64,000 nucleotides of DNA from SSSZ01 sp036732025. GTDB taxonomy: Bacteria; Pseudomonadota; Gammaproteobacteria; Burkholderiales; Rhodocyclaceae. A model generated the notes under the pieces. It did not search any database and was not told where the DNA came from. It saw only the letters and a list, made by a program, of their open reading frames with translations. Of this stretch, positions 35,962 through 44,633 are shown piece by piece (positions within the stretch are counted from its first letter, which is position 1; each line of letters opens with the position of its first letter). The DNA lies in contig DAINDE010000003.1 in the NCBI GenBank assembly GCA_036732025.1, positions 1-64,000 on the forward strand. Direction: 5' to 3'. The position numbers were made by a program, and so were the translations under genes.

Positions 35962-37130
35962 CTGCTATCAAGCACATTTCCCGCTACGCCTTGGCGCTGC
36001 TCGTCGGCAGCACCCTGGCCATTCAGGTCGCCGCCCATGGCGGCGAGGATCACGGCGATGCCGCGCCGCCGCCCGCCGCGCCGGCGCCGGTCGCCGCCGT
36101 CAATGCCTTGGGCCAGGTGACGTTCACCGAGCCGGCCCTGCGCCTGCCGGACGGCAGCGTCTTCGTCCCGAAATCGGCGCAACGGCAGTTGAGCCTGCGC
36201 ACCAGGACCGCGCTCAAGGGGGAATTCCCCCGCACCGTCGAGCTCAACGGCCGCATCGTCGCCGATCCCAATGCCGGCGGCCGGGTGCAGACTTTCCAGA
36301 GCGGGCGGATCGAAGCCGGCCCGAACGGCCTGGCGGTACTCGGTCAACGGGTGAAGAAGGGGCAGGTCCTGGCCTGGCTGCAGCCCGCCACGACCGCTCT
36401 CGAACGCGGCGCACAGCAGTCGGCGCTGGCCGAACTGGCGGCGCAGGAAAGCGTCCTCGAACGCCGGCTGGCGCGCCTCCAGCAACTGGAAGGCAGCGTC
36501 CCGCAGAAAGACATCGAGCAGGCGGCGATCGAACTGGCCGCATTCAAGAAACGCAAGGGCGCGGTGGGCGGCAGCCTTGGCCGCGAGGCGCTGGTCGCAC
36601 CGGTGACCGGCGTGGTCAGTGCGGCCAACGCCGCGGTCGGCCAGGTGGTCGATGCGCAGGCAGTGGTTTTCGAGGTCGTCGATCCGCAGCGGCTGGCGGT
36701 CGAGGCCCTGGCCTACGACCCGCTGTTGCTCGACGGGCTGACCAAGGCCAGCGCCCCGATTGCCGGCGGCGTGCTCGATCTCGCCTTCGTCGGTCTCGGC
36801 CGCACGCTGAAGGAACAGGCCATGCCAGTGCTGTTCCGGGTCGTGGCGCCGAAAGACGGTGCCTTGCCCGCCGTCGCGGTCGGCCAGACCCTGAAGGTCC
36901 TGGCGCAAACCAGGCTTACGCAAGCTGGTGTGGCGGTTCCTGCCGCCGCCGTGGTGCGCAATGCGGCCAATGAATCGGTGGTCTGGGTGCATGAAAGCGC
37001 CGAGCGTTTTGTCGCCCGCAAAGTCAAGGCAGCGGCCCTGGACGGCCATGCGGTGGCGGTGACCGATGGCCTGACCGGCGGCGAGCGCGTCGTCGTCCAG
37101 GGCGCCGCTTCCCTGGCGCAGATCCGTTAA
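35958..37130 (+). CDS. RND efflux periplasmic adaptor (CzcB-like)
   Basis: The 390 aa membrane-fusion protein has a signal peptide (ALALLVGSTLAIQVAA), then HGGEDHGDA. A barrel-sandwich half follows (FQSGRIEAGPNGLAVLGQRV), then a hairpin of two helices, and GREALVAPVTGVVSAANAAVG closes the lipoyl-like domain. The C-terminal domain ends LTGGERVVVQGAASLAQI. It overlaps the gene before it by 4 bp and lies 9 bp before the pump gene. Confidence 0.88.
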   Translation: MTAIKHISRYALALLVGSTLAIQVAAHGGEDHGDAAPPPAAPAPVAAVNALGQVTFTEPALRLPDGSVFVPKSAQRQLSLRTRTALKGEFPRTVELNGRIVADPNAGGRVQTFQSGRIEAGPNGLAVLGQRVKKGQVLAWLQPATTALERGAQQSALAELAAQESVLERRLARLQQLEGSVPQKDIEQAAIELAAFKKRKGAVGGSLGREALVAPVTGVVSAANAAVGQVVDAQAVVFEVVDPQRLAVEALAYDPLLLDGLTKASAPIAGGVLDLAFVGLGRTLKEQAMPVLFRVVAPKDGALPAVAVGQTLKVLAQTRLTQAGVAVPAAAVVRNAANESVVWVHESAERFVARKVKAAALDGHAVAVTDGLTGGERVVVQGAASLAQIR

Positions 37131-37139
37131 GGGGGCACC

Positions 37140-40100
37140 GTGTTCGATTTCGTCATCAATGCGAGCCTCAAGCAGCGCCTGATCGTGCTCGGCGTTTCGC
37201 TGTTGCTGGTCATTTACGGGGCGCTGACCGTGCGCCAGATGCCGGTGGACGTTTTTCCCGACCTCAACAAACCGATGGTCACGCTGATGACCGAAGCCGG
37301 CGGCATGGCGCCGGAAGAGGTCGAGCAACTGATCACCTTCCCGGTCGAATCGGCGATGAACGGCATGCCGGGGGTGACGCGGGTGCGCTCGGTGTCGGGC
37401 ATCGGTCTGTCGGTGGTCTATGTCGAGTTCGAGTGGGGCAGCGAAATCTACCGCAATCGCCAGCAGATCGCCGAACGGCTCAACCTGGTGCGGGAGCAGT
37501 TGCCGCAGGGCATCGTGCCGCAGATGGGGCCGATCTCGTCGATCATGGGCGAAATCCTGCTGATCGCCTTGCCGGCCGATCCGGAACAGGCCAGCCCGAT
37601 GCAGGTGCGCGAATACGCCGACTGGGTCATGCGGCCGCGCCTATTGACCATCCCGGGCGTCGCCCAGGTCATCCCGATCGGTGGCCAGGTCAAGCAATAC
37701 CGCGTCGAACCCGACCTGGCCCGCCTGCAGGCCGTCGGGGTCAGCCTGGGCGAACTGGAAACGGCCCTGAAAGACTTCGGCGGCAATACGGCCGGCGGCT
37801 TTGTCGATGCCGGTGGGCGCGAGTACCTGATCCGCAACATCGGGCGGACGACCCGCCTGGTCGATCTGCAGAACCAGCCAGTGGCGACCCGTAACGGCCA
37901 GCCCATCCTGCTGCGCCAGGTGGCTGCCGTCACCTTTGCCGCCGGCGTCAAACGCGGCGATGCCAGTTTCAAGGGCAAGCCCGCCGTCATCCTGTCGGTG
38001 CAGAAGCAGCCGACGGCGGATTCGGTCGAATTGACGCGGGCCGTCGAGCAGGCCCTGGCCGAGATGGGCAAGAGCTTGCCGCAGGGCGTCGAGACCCCGC
38101 AGTTCCTGTTCAAGCAGGCCAATTTCATCGAAGCCTCGGTGCGCAACGTCGAGGAGGCGCTGCGCGACGGCGCGATCATGGTCGCCGTGATTCTCTTCCT
38201 GTTCCTGGCCAATTTCCGCACCACCTTCATTTCGCTGACCGCCATTCCGGTTTCCCTGTTGGTCACGGCGCTGGTCTTCAGCTACTTCGGCCTGTCGATC
38301 AATACCATGACGCTAGGCGGTCTGGCCATCGCCATCGGCGAACTGGTCGACGATGCCGTGGTCGATGTCGAAAACGTCTTGCGCCGCCTGCGCGAAAACC
38401 GGGCCTCGCCCAATCCCAGGTCGGCGCTGGAAGTGATCGCCGCCGCCTCGAAAGAAGTCCGCTCCGGGGTCGTCTATGCGACCTTGATCGTCGTGCTGGT
38501 GTTCATCCCGCTGTTCGCCCTGCCGGGCATCGAGGGCCGGTTGTTCACGCCGCTCGGCGTCGCCTATATCGTGTCGATTCTGGCCAGCATGGCGGTGGCC
38601 ATGACCATCACGCCGGTGCTCTGCTACTACCTGCTGCCGAAGATGAAGCATATCGACCACGGCGACAGCGCCCTGGTCAGGAAGCTCAAGGCCTGGGACG
38701 AACGGCTGCTCAACTGGTCGTTCGATCGTGCCCGCGCGCTGCTGCTCGGCGCCGTCATCGTCGTGGTCGTCGCGCTGGCTTCCGTTCCCTTTTTCGCCAA
38801 ATCCTTCCTGCCGCCCTTCAACGAAGGCACGCTGACCGTCAATGTCGTGCTCAATCCCGGCTCCTCGCTGGAGGAATCGAACCGGATCGGCGCCCAGGCG
38901 GAAACCATCCTGCTCGCCGTGCCGGAAGTGACGGAAGTCGGGCGCCGCACCGGACGCGCCGAACTGGACGAGCATGCCGAAGGCGTCCATTACTCCGAGA
39001 TCGAAGTCGATCTGAAGGCCTCCGAGCGGGATCGGGATACGATCATTGCCGACATCCGCCAGCGCCTGGCCGTGCTGCCGGCCGTGGTCAATGTCGGGCA
39101 GCCGATTTCCCACCGCCTCGACCATTTGCTGTCCGGCGTCCGGGCACAGATCGCCTTGAAGATATTCGGCGACGACCTGGATACCCTGCGCGGCCTGGCC
39201 GGCGACCTCAAGGAACGGCTGGCCAAGATTCCGGGCATCACCGACCTGCAGGTCGAAAAGCAGGTGCTGATTCCGCAGTACAAGATCCATCTGGATTACG
39301 ACGCCGCCGCCCGCTACGGCGTGGCTTCCGGCGCATTGCTGCAACGCCTGGAGCAACTGCTGGCCGGCGAACGGGTCGGGCAGGTGATCGAAGGCAATCG
39401 CCGTTTCGACCTGAGCCTGCGCCTGCCGGAAGAAGCGCGCGGCGAACGCGGCCTGGAAAACCTGCTGATCGAAACGCCGACCGGCCGCGTGCCGCTGTCG
39501 CAACTCGCCCGCATCGAGGATGGCGACGGCCCGAACCAGATCGGCCGGGAAAACACCCGTCGCCGCATCGTCGTCTCGGCCAATACCGACGGATCCGACA
39601 TGAGCCGGATCATCGCCGACATCCGCGCCGAAATCGACCGGAAACCGATGCCGGAAGGCTACTTCCCGCTGCTCGAAGGGCAGTTCCAGGCGCAGGAACA
39701 GGCGGCCCGGCTGATCGCGCTGCTCGCCATCGTCTCGCTGACCATGATCTACCTGGTGCTCTACAGCCGCTACCGCTCGGCGGTGCTGACCTCCATCATC
39801 ATGGGCAACGTGCCGCTCGCCCTGGTCGGTTCGGTCGCGGCGCTGTGGATTTCCGGCCAGCCGCTGTCGGTCGCCGCCCTGGTCGGCTTCATCACGCTGA
39901 CCGGCATCGCCACCCGCAACGGCATCCTGAAGATCAGCCACTACATCAATCTGTGCGCCTTCGAGGGCGAAGTGTTCGGCCGCAAGATGATCGTCCGCGG
40001 TTCGCTGGAACGGCTGACCCCAGTGCTGATGACGGCGCTGGTCGCCGCCTTCGCGCTGACCCCGCTGCTGCTGTCCGCCGACGCGCCGGGCAAGGAGATC

Positions 40101-40244
40101 CTGCACCCGGTCGCCGTGGTGATTTTCGGCGGCCTGATCAGTTCGACCCTGCTCGACACCCTGCTGACCCCGGTCATGTTCTGGCTGTTCGGCGAGAAAC
40201 CCCTGCAACGCCTGCTCGCCGAGAAGGCGCAAGACTCTTTCTAA
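37140..40244 (+). CDS. HME-RND efflux pump, CzcA/CusA-related
   Basis: The 1034 aa inner membrane proton-driven pump has twelve TM segments in the usual RND order. The TM4 box reads IGELVDDAVVDVENVLRRL with the conserved Asp and Glu. Compared with CusA-type pumps it reads NEGTLTVNVVLNPGSS where they have NEGxLLYMP, so the Met residues used for Cu/Ag are missing here. I infer a different metal, or another cation. The start is a GTG. Confidence 0.85.
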   Translation: MFDFVINASLKQRLIVLGVSLLLVIYGALTVRQMPVDVFPDLNKPMVTLMTEAGGMAPEEVEQLITFPVESAMNGMPGVTRVRSVSGIGLSVVYVEFEWGSEIYRNRQQIAERLNLVREQLPQGIVPQMGPISSIMGEILLIALPADPEQASPMQVREYADWVMRPRLLTIPGVAQVIPIGGQVKQYRVEPDLARLQAVGVSLGELETALKDFGGNTAGGFVDAGGREYLIRNIGRTTRLVDLQNQPVATRNGQPILLRQVAAVTFAAGVKRGDASFKGKPAVILSVQKQPTADSVELTRAVEQALAEMGKSLPQGVETPQFLFKQANFIEASVRNVEEALRDGAIMVAVILFLFLANFRTTFISLTAIPVSLLVTALVFSYFGLSINTMTLGGLAIAIGELVDDAVVDVENVLRRLRENRASPNPRSALEVIAAASKEVRSGVVYATLIVVLVFIPLFALPGIEGRLFTPLGVAYIVSILASMAVAMTITPVLCYYLLPKMKHIDHGDSALVRKLKAWDERLLNWSFDRARALLLGAVIVVVVALASVPFFAKSFLPPFNEGTLTVNVVLNPGSSLEESNRIGAQAETILLAVPEVTEVGRRTGRAELDEHAEGVHYSEIEVDLKASERDRDTIIADIRQRLAVLPAVVNVGQPISHRLDHLLSGVRAQIALKIFGDDLDTLRGLAGDLKERLAKIPGITDLQVEKQVLIPQYKIHLDYDAAARYGVASGALLQRLEQLLAGERVGQVIEGNRRFDLSLRLPEEARGERGLENLLIETPTGRVPLSQLARIEDGDGPNQIGRENTRRRIVVSANTDGSDMSRIIADIRAEIDRKPMPEGYFPLLEGQFQAQEQAARLIALLAIVSLTMIYLVLYSRYRSAVLTSIIMGNVPLALVGSVAALWISGQPLSVAALVGFITLTGIATRNGILKISHYINLCAFEGEVFGRKMIVRGSLERLTPVLMTALVAAFALTPLLLSADAPGKEILHPVAVVIFGGLISSTLLDTLLTPVMFWLFGEKPLQRLLAEKAQDSF

Positions 40245-40267
40245 CCCCACCCGATGAGGAAATATCC

Positions 40268-40720
40268 GTGAAACTTCCCTTGATTCCCCGCCTGGTTTTA
40301 TCCGCCGCCTTGCTGTTCGCCGGCAGCGCCTCTTTCGCCCACGACGATGCCACCCTCGACCAGATGAAGGCTCCGAATGGCGGCCAGCTGCGCATGGCCG
40401 GGCCCTATCACTTCGAATTGCTGGTCGAGAAGAACAACAAGGAAGCCAAGGACAGTCCAGTCGCCGTTTATCTGACCGACCATGGCGGGAAAAAGATTCC
40501 GGCCGCCGGCGCCAGCGGCACGGCAACGATTCTGGCCGGCAAGTCGAAAGTCACGGTGCCCCTGGCGCCGGCCGGCGACAACAAGCTGAGCGGCGTCGGC
40601 AAGTATGTCTCCGATGGCCATATGAAGGTGGTCGTTGCTGTCGTCTTCCCGGACAACAAGACCGAGCAGGCCCGGTTTTCACCGCTGGCAGCGGAGCATG
40701 CCGCAGAGCATAAGCATTGA
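40268..40720 (+). CDS. periplasmic protein at the end of the RND operon
   Basis: The 150 aa product has the signal peptide LIPRLVLSAALLFAGSASFA, then HDDATLDQMKAPNGGQLRMAG. A beta-rich body with VAVYLTDHGGKKIPA and ATILAGKSKVTVPLAPAG follows, and the tail AAEHAAEHKH can bind metal. The start is GTG with GAGGAAATATCC upstream. No named family; such proteins are frequent at the end of these operons. Confidence 0.7.
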   Translation: MKLPLIPRLVLSAALLFAGSASFAHDDATLDQMKAPNGGQLRMAGPYHFELLVEKNNKEAKDSPVAVYLTDHGGKKIPAAGASGTATILAGKSKVTVPLAPAGDNKLSGVGKYVSDGHMKVVVAVVFPDNKTEQARFSPLAAEHAAEHKH

Positions 40721-40754
40721 CCGGCAAAAACCAAGGCGAGTACCGTCCGTGAAA

Positions 40755-40770
40755 ATTACAAAAATGTAAT
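40755..40770 (+). promoter_or_regulatory. CopR/CusR-type box 3
   Basis: ATTACAAAAATGTAAT, a perfect dyad, is followed by TAATGAGTCAG and TGTTGGTAT. It lies 72 bp upstream of the DUF411 gene and probably drives that gene, cusF and cusCBA. Confidence 0.75.
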
Positions 40771-40841
40771 TAATGAGTCAGTATTTTGTTGGTATTGCTT
40801 GGCCATACTGCCTTCAATCAATTGAATGAGGAGTCGTTTCC

Positions 40842-41279
40842 ATGGCAAAGCCAATAACTGTTCTTCTGACTCTGTTTGCCCTTGGGGTGTTTGTAACTCA
40901 GGCTAGCGCAGCAGATGCGGTCGACGTCTATAAAAGCCCATATTGTGGTTGTTGTGGGAAATGGGTCGAGCATCTGCGCCAGGCTGGATTCAACGTGCGA
41001 ACCCATGAAGTCAGCGATGTTCCGGCGGCCCGCCAACGGCTGGGTATGCCCGAGCGCCTCGGTTCCTGCCATACCGCCAAGGTTGCCGGGTATGTCGTCG
41101 AGGGGCATGTTCCCGCCGCCGACATCCAGCGCCTGCTCAAGGAAAAACCGAAAGCCCTCGGCATCGCGGTGCCCTCGATGCCGCCTGGGTCGCCTGGGAT
41201 GGAAAGTCCGAACCCCGTGCCCTACAACACGCTGCTGGTCCAAGCCGGTGGCGAAATCAGCCTCTTTGCCAAACATTGA
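40842..41279 (+). CDS. DUF411 metal-binding protein
   Basis: The 145 aa product has a signal peptide (VLLTLFALGVFVTQASA), then VDVYKSPYCGCCGKWVEHLR with a CGCC cysteine site. ERLGSCHTAKVAGYVVEGHVPA and KALGIAVPSMPPGSPGME, all conserved in DUF411, follow. The family occurs with copper resistance. It is followed 20 bp later by cusF. Confidence 0.88.
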   Translation: MAKPITVLLTLFALGVFVTQASAADAVDVYKSPYCGCCGKWVEHLRQAGFNVRTHEVSDVPAARQRLGMPERLGSCHTAKVAGYVVEGHVPAADIQRLLKEKPKALGIAVPSMPPGSPGMESPNPVPYNTLLVQAGGEISLFAKH

Positions 41280-41299
41280 TCCCCCAACAGGAGAAACCC

Positions 41300-41644
41300 A
41301 TGAAAGCACTTATCACCACCACCCTGATCGCCTTTTCCACCCTCGGTGCCGTTTCGGCGCAGGCCGCAGGTGACCATGCCGGCCATGCCATGGCGGCGCC
41401 GGCCAGCGCGTCCGCTGATATGCAGATGGTCGACGGCCAAGTCAAAAAAGTGGATAAGGCCGCTGGCAAAGTGACCCTCTCGCATGGCCCGCTGACCAAT
41501 TTGAACATGCCGGCAATGACTATGGTATTCAAGGTTTCCAATGCTGCCTGGTTGGACCAGATGAAAGCCGGCGATAAGATTCGCTTTATGGCCGACAACG
41601 TCAATGGTGCGATTACCGTCGTTCATTTCGAAGCGGCCAAATAA
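41300..41644 (+). CDS. cusF: CusF-like periplasmic Cu/Ag chaperone
   Basis: The 114 aa product has a signal peptide, then GDHAGHAMAA and a CusF-type OB-fold: VDGQVKKVDKAAGKVTLSHG, LNMPAMTMVFKV with the two Met and Trp-like ligand positions, and MKAGDKIRFMADNV. It hands Cu(I) or Ag(I) to CusCBA in the periplasm. The internal ATG at 41300 sits behind AGGAGAAACC. Confidence 0.9.
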   Translation: MKALITTTLIAFSTLGAVSAQAAGDHAGHAMAAPASASADMQMVDGQVKKVDKAAGKVTLSHGPLTNLNMPAMTMVFKVSNAAWLDQMKAGDKIRFMADNVNGAITVVHFEAAK

Positions 41645-41655
41645 CAACGAACCGG

Positions 41656-41690
41656 CTGGCTGCGACCATGTAGCGCAGTGTTGCAGCCAG
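41656..41690 (+). promoter_or_regulatory. hairpin between cusF and cusC
   Basis: CTGGCTGC and GCAGCCAG pair perfectly across a 19-base loop. There is no T-tract after it, so it may trim or attenuate rather than end the transcript. Confidence 0.4.
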
Positions 41691-41725
41691 TATGCTTCAT
41701 AAAAATCGCTTTCCAGGGAGGTTGT

Positions 41726-42997
41726 ATGCGCCGACTCAGGCCTGTCCCCATTTTGCTACTGGCATTTGCCACAGCCTTTGGCACACCCGTATCGGCTCAG
41801 GACGCCGCGCTCGGTACGAGCGTCGACAGCCTGCTCAGCTACGCCAAGACACGTAATCCGGAGTACGCCGCCATGCAGGCTGAGGCCGAAGCTTCGGGTG
41901 AACGGGTGACGCCGGCCGGGGCCTTGCCCGATCCGAAGTTTCGTACCGAATTGCGCGACATTACGAAGATGGGCGAGCAGAGCGCCACACTGTCGCCCAG
42001 TCGCGTCGGCAGTACCCGCTACCTGCTGATGCAGGATCTTCCCTGGTTCGGCAAGCGTGACCTCAAGCGCGAGATAGCCGAACTCGAAGCCGACGGTGCC
42101 AAGGGACGGGCCATGGGAACCTGGGCCGACGTTGCTGGCCGAATCAAGGTCAATTTCGCTCAACTGTATTACGTGCACCGCAACGAACAACTGACCCGGG
42201 AAATCCTCGACCTGATGACACGCCTGGAGAAAGTCGCCCAAGTGCGCTACGCCGGCGGACTGGCGGCGCAGCAGGATGTCATTCGCGCCCAGGTCGAGCA
42301 GACCAACATGCGCAACGAGTTGATTGCGCTGGAAACCGAACGGCACCACCTGCATGCCCGACTGAATGCATTGCTGGCACGGCCCAGTAATGCGCCGCTG
42401 CAGGAACCGGCACTTTTGCGCAAGCTGCCGGCGCCGGTGGCGCTGGATTACGCGACGCTGGAAGACCGGGTACGGACCCGGAATCCGCAACTGTTCGCCG
42501 ACGAATCGAAAATCAAGGCGGCTGAGAAGAACCGCGATCTGACTTACAAGAACCGTTACCCCGACTTCACCCTCGGCGTCTCGCCCATCCAGTACCAGAA
42601 TTCCATCAAGGAATGGGAACTGATGGTCGAACTGAACATTCCGCTACAGCAATCTTCTCGCCGCGCTCAGGAACGGGAATCCGAATCCATGCTGAATGCC
42701 GCCAGGGCACGCAAAGAGGCGACGACCAATCAGGTTTCCTCGGAACTGGCGGAAGCTTTGGCCGGCATCGAGGCTGCCCGTCGCACAGAAAGTCTGCTGA
42801 CCAACAGCCTGCTGCCGCAAGCCGAGTTGACCTTCAAGGCAGCGCTGGCCGGCTACGAGACCGGCAAGGTGGATTTCGCCACCTTGCTCGATGCCCAGCG
42901 GCAAATCCGGCAGGCCAAACAAAACCAGCTCAAGGCCCAGGTCGACGCCCAGATGCGTCTGGCCGAAATCGAACGTCTTTTAGGGGAAGATCTATGA
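41726..42997 (+). CDS. cusC: CusC-like outer membrane channel
   Basis: The 423 aa TolC-family protein has the signal peptide MRRLRPVPILLLAFATAFGTPVSA. The mature part contains VDSLLSYAKTRNPEYAAMQAE, YLLMQDLPWFGKRDLKREIA and the second-repeat end YETGKVDFATLLDAQRQIR. GGGAGG precedes the ATG at 41726. It overlaps cusB by 4 bp. Confidence 0.88.
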   Translation: MRRLRPVPILLLAFATAFGTPVSAQDAALGTSVDSLLSYAKTRNPEYAAMQAEAEASGERVTPAGALPDPKFRTELRDITKMGEQSATLSPSRVGSTRYLLMQDLPWFGKRDLKREIAELEADGAKGRAMGTWADVAGRIKVNFAQLYYVHRNEQLTREILDLMTRLEKVAQVRYAGGLAAQQDVIRAQVEQTNMRNELIALETERHHLHARLNALLARPSNAPLQEPALLRKLPAPVALDYATLEDRVRTRNPQLFADESKIKAAEKNRDLTYKNRYPDFTLGVSPIQYQNSIKEWELMVELNIPLQQSSRRAQERESESMLNAARARKEATTNQVSSELAEALAGIEAARRTESLLTNSLLPQAELTFKAALAGYETGKVDFATLLDAQRQIRQAKQNQLKAQVDAQMRLAEIERLLGEDL

Positions 42998-44622
42998 ACA
43001 AGGGTGCGGGACTGACTATCGGGGTCATCGCGATTGCCGTGGCGGCTGGTGGTGGCTATTGGATGGGCGGACGTGGTGGCGCCAGCCACGGCGATGCGGC
43101 ACCGGTCGCCAGCGCCCCTGCCGAACCGGCGAAGAAAGAAAAAAAACTGCTCTTCTACCGCAACCCGATGGGGCTGCCCGACACTTCGCCGGTGCCCAAA
43201 AAAGACCCGATGGGGATGGATTACATCCCGGTCTACGAAGGCGAGGCGGACGACGAACCGGCATCGGCCAACCAGATCAAGATCAGCACGGAAAAAGTGC
43301 AGAAACTGGGCGTGCGGACGGAAGCCGCCCAATTGCGCACCCTCGACAAGGTGGTCCGCGCCGCGGGACGTATCGAGCCAGACGAGCGCCGCATCTATGC
43401 GATCTCACCCAAGTTCGAGGGTTACGTCGAGCGCCTGCATGTCAATGTCACCGGTCAGCCGGTCGGCAAGGGGCAGCCGCTGTTCGAGGTCTATAGCCCG
43501 GAATTGGTTTCCGCCCAGCGCGAATACGCGATTGCCGCGCAAGGCGTCGAGTCGTTGAAGGAAGCCGGCGGACAGGCACGGGACGGAATGAAACAACTGG
43601 CCGATTCCAGCCTGTTGCGTCTGAAGAACTGGGATATTTCCGAGGAACAGATCAAGGCTCTGTCAAAATCCGGCGAAGCAAGGCGCACGCTGACCTTCCG
43701 CTCGCCGGTTGCCGGCATCATCACCGAGAAAAAAGCCCTGCAAGGCATGCGTTTCATGCCGGGCGAGACGCTTTACCAGGTGGCAGACCTATCTGCCGTC
43801 TGGGTGGTCGCCGACGTCTTCGAGCAGGATATCGGTCAGGTCAAGACCGGTGCCAAGGCCCAGGTCAGAATCAATGCCTACCCGGACAAGGTGTTCGAGG
43901 GCACCATTACCTATGTCTATCCAACCCTGAAGGCCGAGACGCGCACGGTACCGGTCCGGGTCGAACTGGCCAATCCCGGCCAGTTGCTCAAGCCGGCGAT
44001 GTTCGCCCAGGTCGAGTTGCCGGTCGGCGGCAAGGCTGAGGTCGTCACCGTGCCGACCTCGGCCGTCATCGACAGCGGCACCCGCCGCATCGTGCTGGTC
44101 CAGGCCGGAGAAGGGCGTTTCGAGCCGCGCGAGGTCAAGCTCGGGCAGCGCAGCGACAACTACGTCGAAGTGCTCGACGGGGTCAAGAATGGTGAGCCGG
44201 TGGTGGTTGCCGCCAACTTCCTGATCGACGCCGAAAGCAACCTGAAGGCGGCGGTCGGTGGCTTCGGCCATGCCAGCCACGGCAGCAAACCGAAACAGGA
44301 GGCGGCTGCGCCGGTCGATGAGCATGCCGCCCACCAGGCGGCCAAGCCAGCCGCCGTCGGACATCAGGCTGAGGGGACGGTGGAGGCGTTCGATGCCAAA
44401 GCCGAGACGATCTCCATCGCGCACGGGCCGGTTGCCAGTCTCAAGTGGCCGGGGATGACCATGGAGTTCACGCTGGCCAATCCGGCGATGCTGTCCGGGA
44501 TCAAGCCGGGGGCTGCGATCAGTTTCGAGTTTGTCGAGCGCAAACCGGGTGAATGGGTGATCACTGCGATCAAACCCGCCGCTGCTAAAGCGGTAGTGGC
44601 CACTCCCCACGCCGGACACTGA
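42994..44622 (+). CDS. cusB: CusB-like adaptor with HMBD and CusF domains
   Basis: The 542 aa membrane-fusion protein begins with an N-terminal anchor (LTIGVIAIAVAAGGGYWMGG). A heavy-metal-binding domain (FYRNPMGLPDTSPVPKKDPM, about residues 52-71) comes next, then the adaptor body (VRAAGRIEPDERRIYAISPK, GERRTL-like hairpin, FRSPVAGIITEKKAL). At the C-terminus, after a His-rich linker, a CusF-like domain is fused (SIAHGPVASLKWPGMTMEF). So metal capture, adaptor and chaperone are on one chain, while a separate CusF is also encoded. Confidence 0.9.
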   Translation: MNKGAGLTIGVIAIAVAAGGGYWMGGRGGASHGDAAPVASAPAEPAKKEKKLLFYRNPMGLPDTSPVPKKDPMGMDYIPVYEGEADDEPASANQIKISTEKVQKLGVRTEAAQLRTLDKVVRAAGRIEPDERRIYAISPKFEGYVERLHVNVTGQPVGKGQPLFEVYSPELVSAQREYAIAAQGVESLKEAGGQARDGMKQLADSSLLRLKNWDISEEQIKALSKSGEARRTLTFRSPVAGIITEKKALQGMRFMPGETLYQVADLSAVWVVADVFEQDIGQVKTGAKAQVRINAYPDKVFEGTITYVYPTLKAETRTVPVRVELANPGQLLKPAMFAQVELPVGGKAEVVTVPTSAVIDSGTRRIVLVQAGEGRFEPREVKLGQRSDNYVEVLDGVKNGEPVVVAANFLIDAESNLKAAVGGFGHASHGSKPKQEAAAPVDEHAAHQAAKPAAVGHQAEGTVEAFDAKAETISIAHGPVASLKWPGMTMEFTLANPAMLSGIKPGAAISFEFVERKPGEWVITAIKPAAAKAVVATPHAGH

Positions 44623-44633
44623 CCGAGGTCGCC

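Noticed and set aside
38313..40526. A 737-codon leftward open frame
   Set aside because: It is a His/Asp/Gln-rich shadow of the RND pump gene; GC-rich codon bias keeps the opposite strand open.
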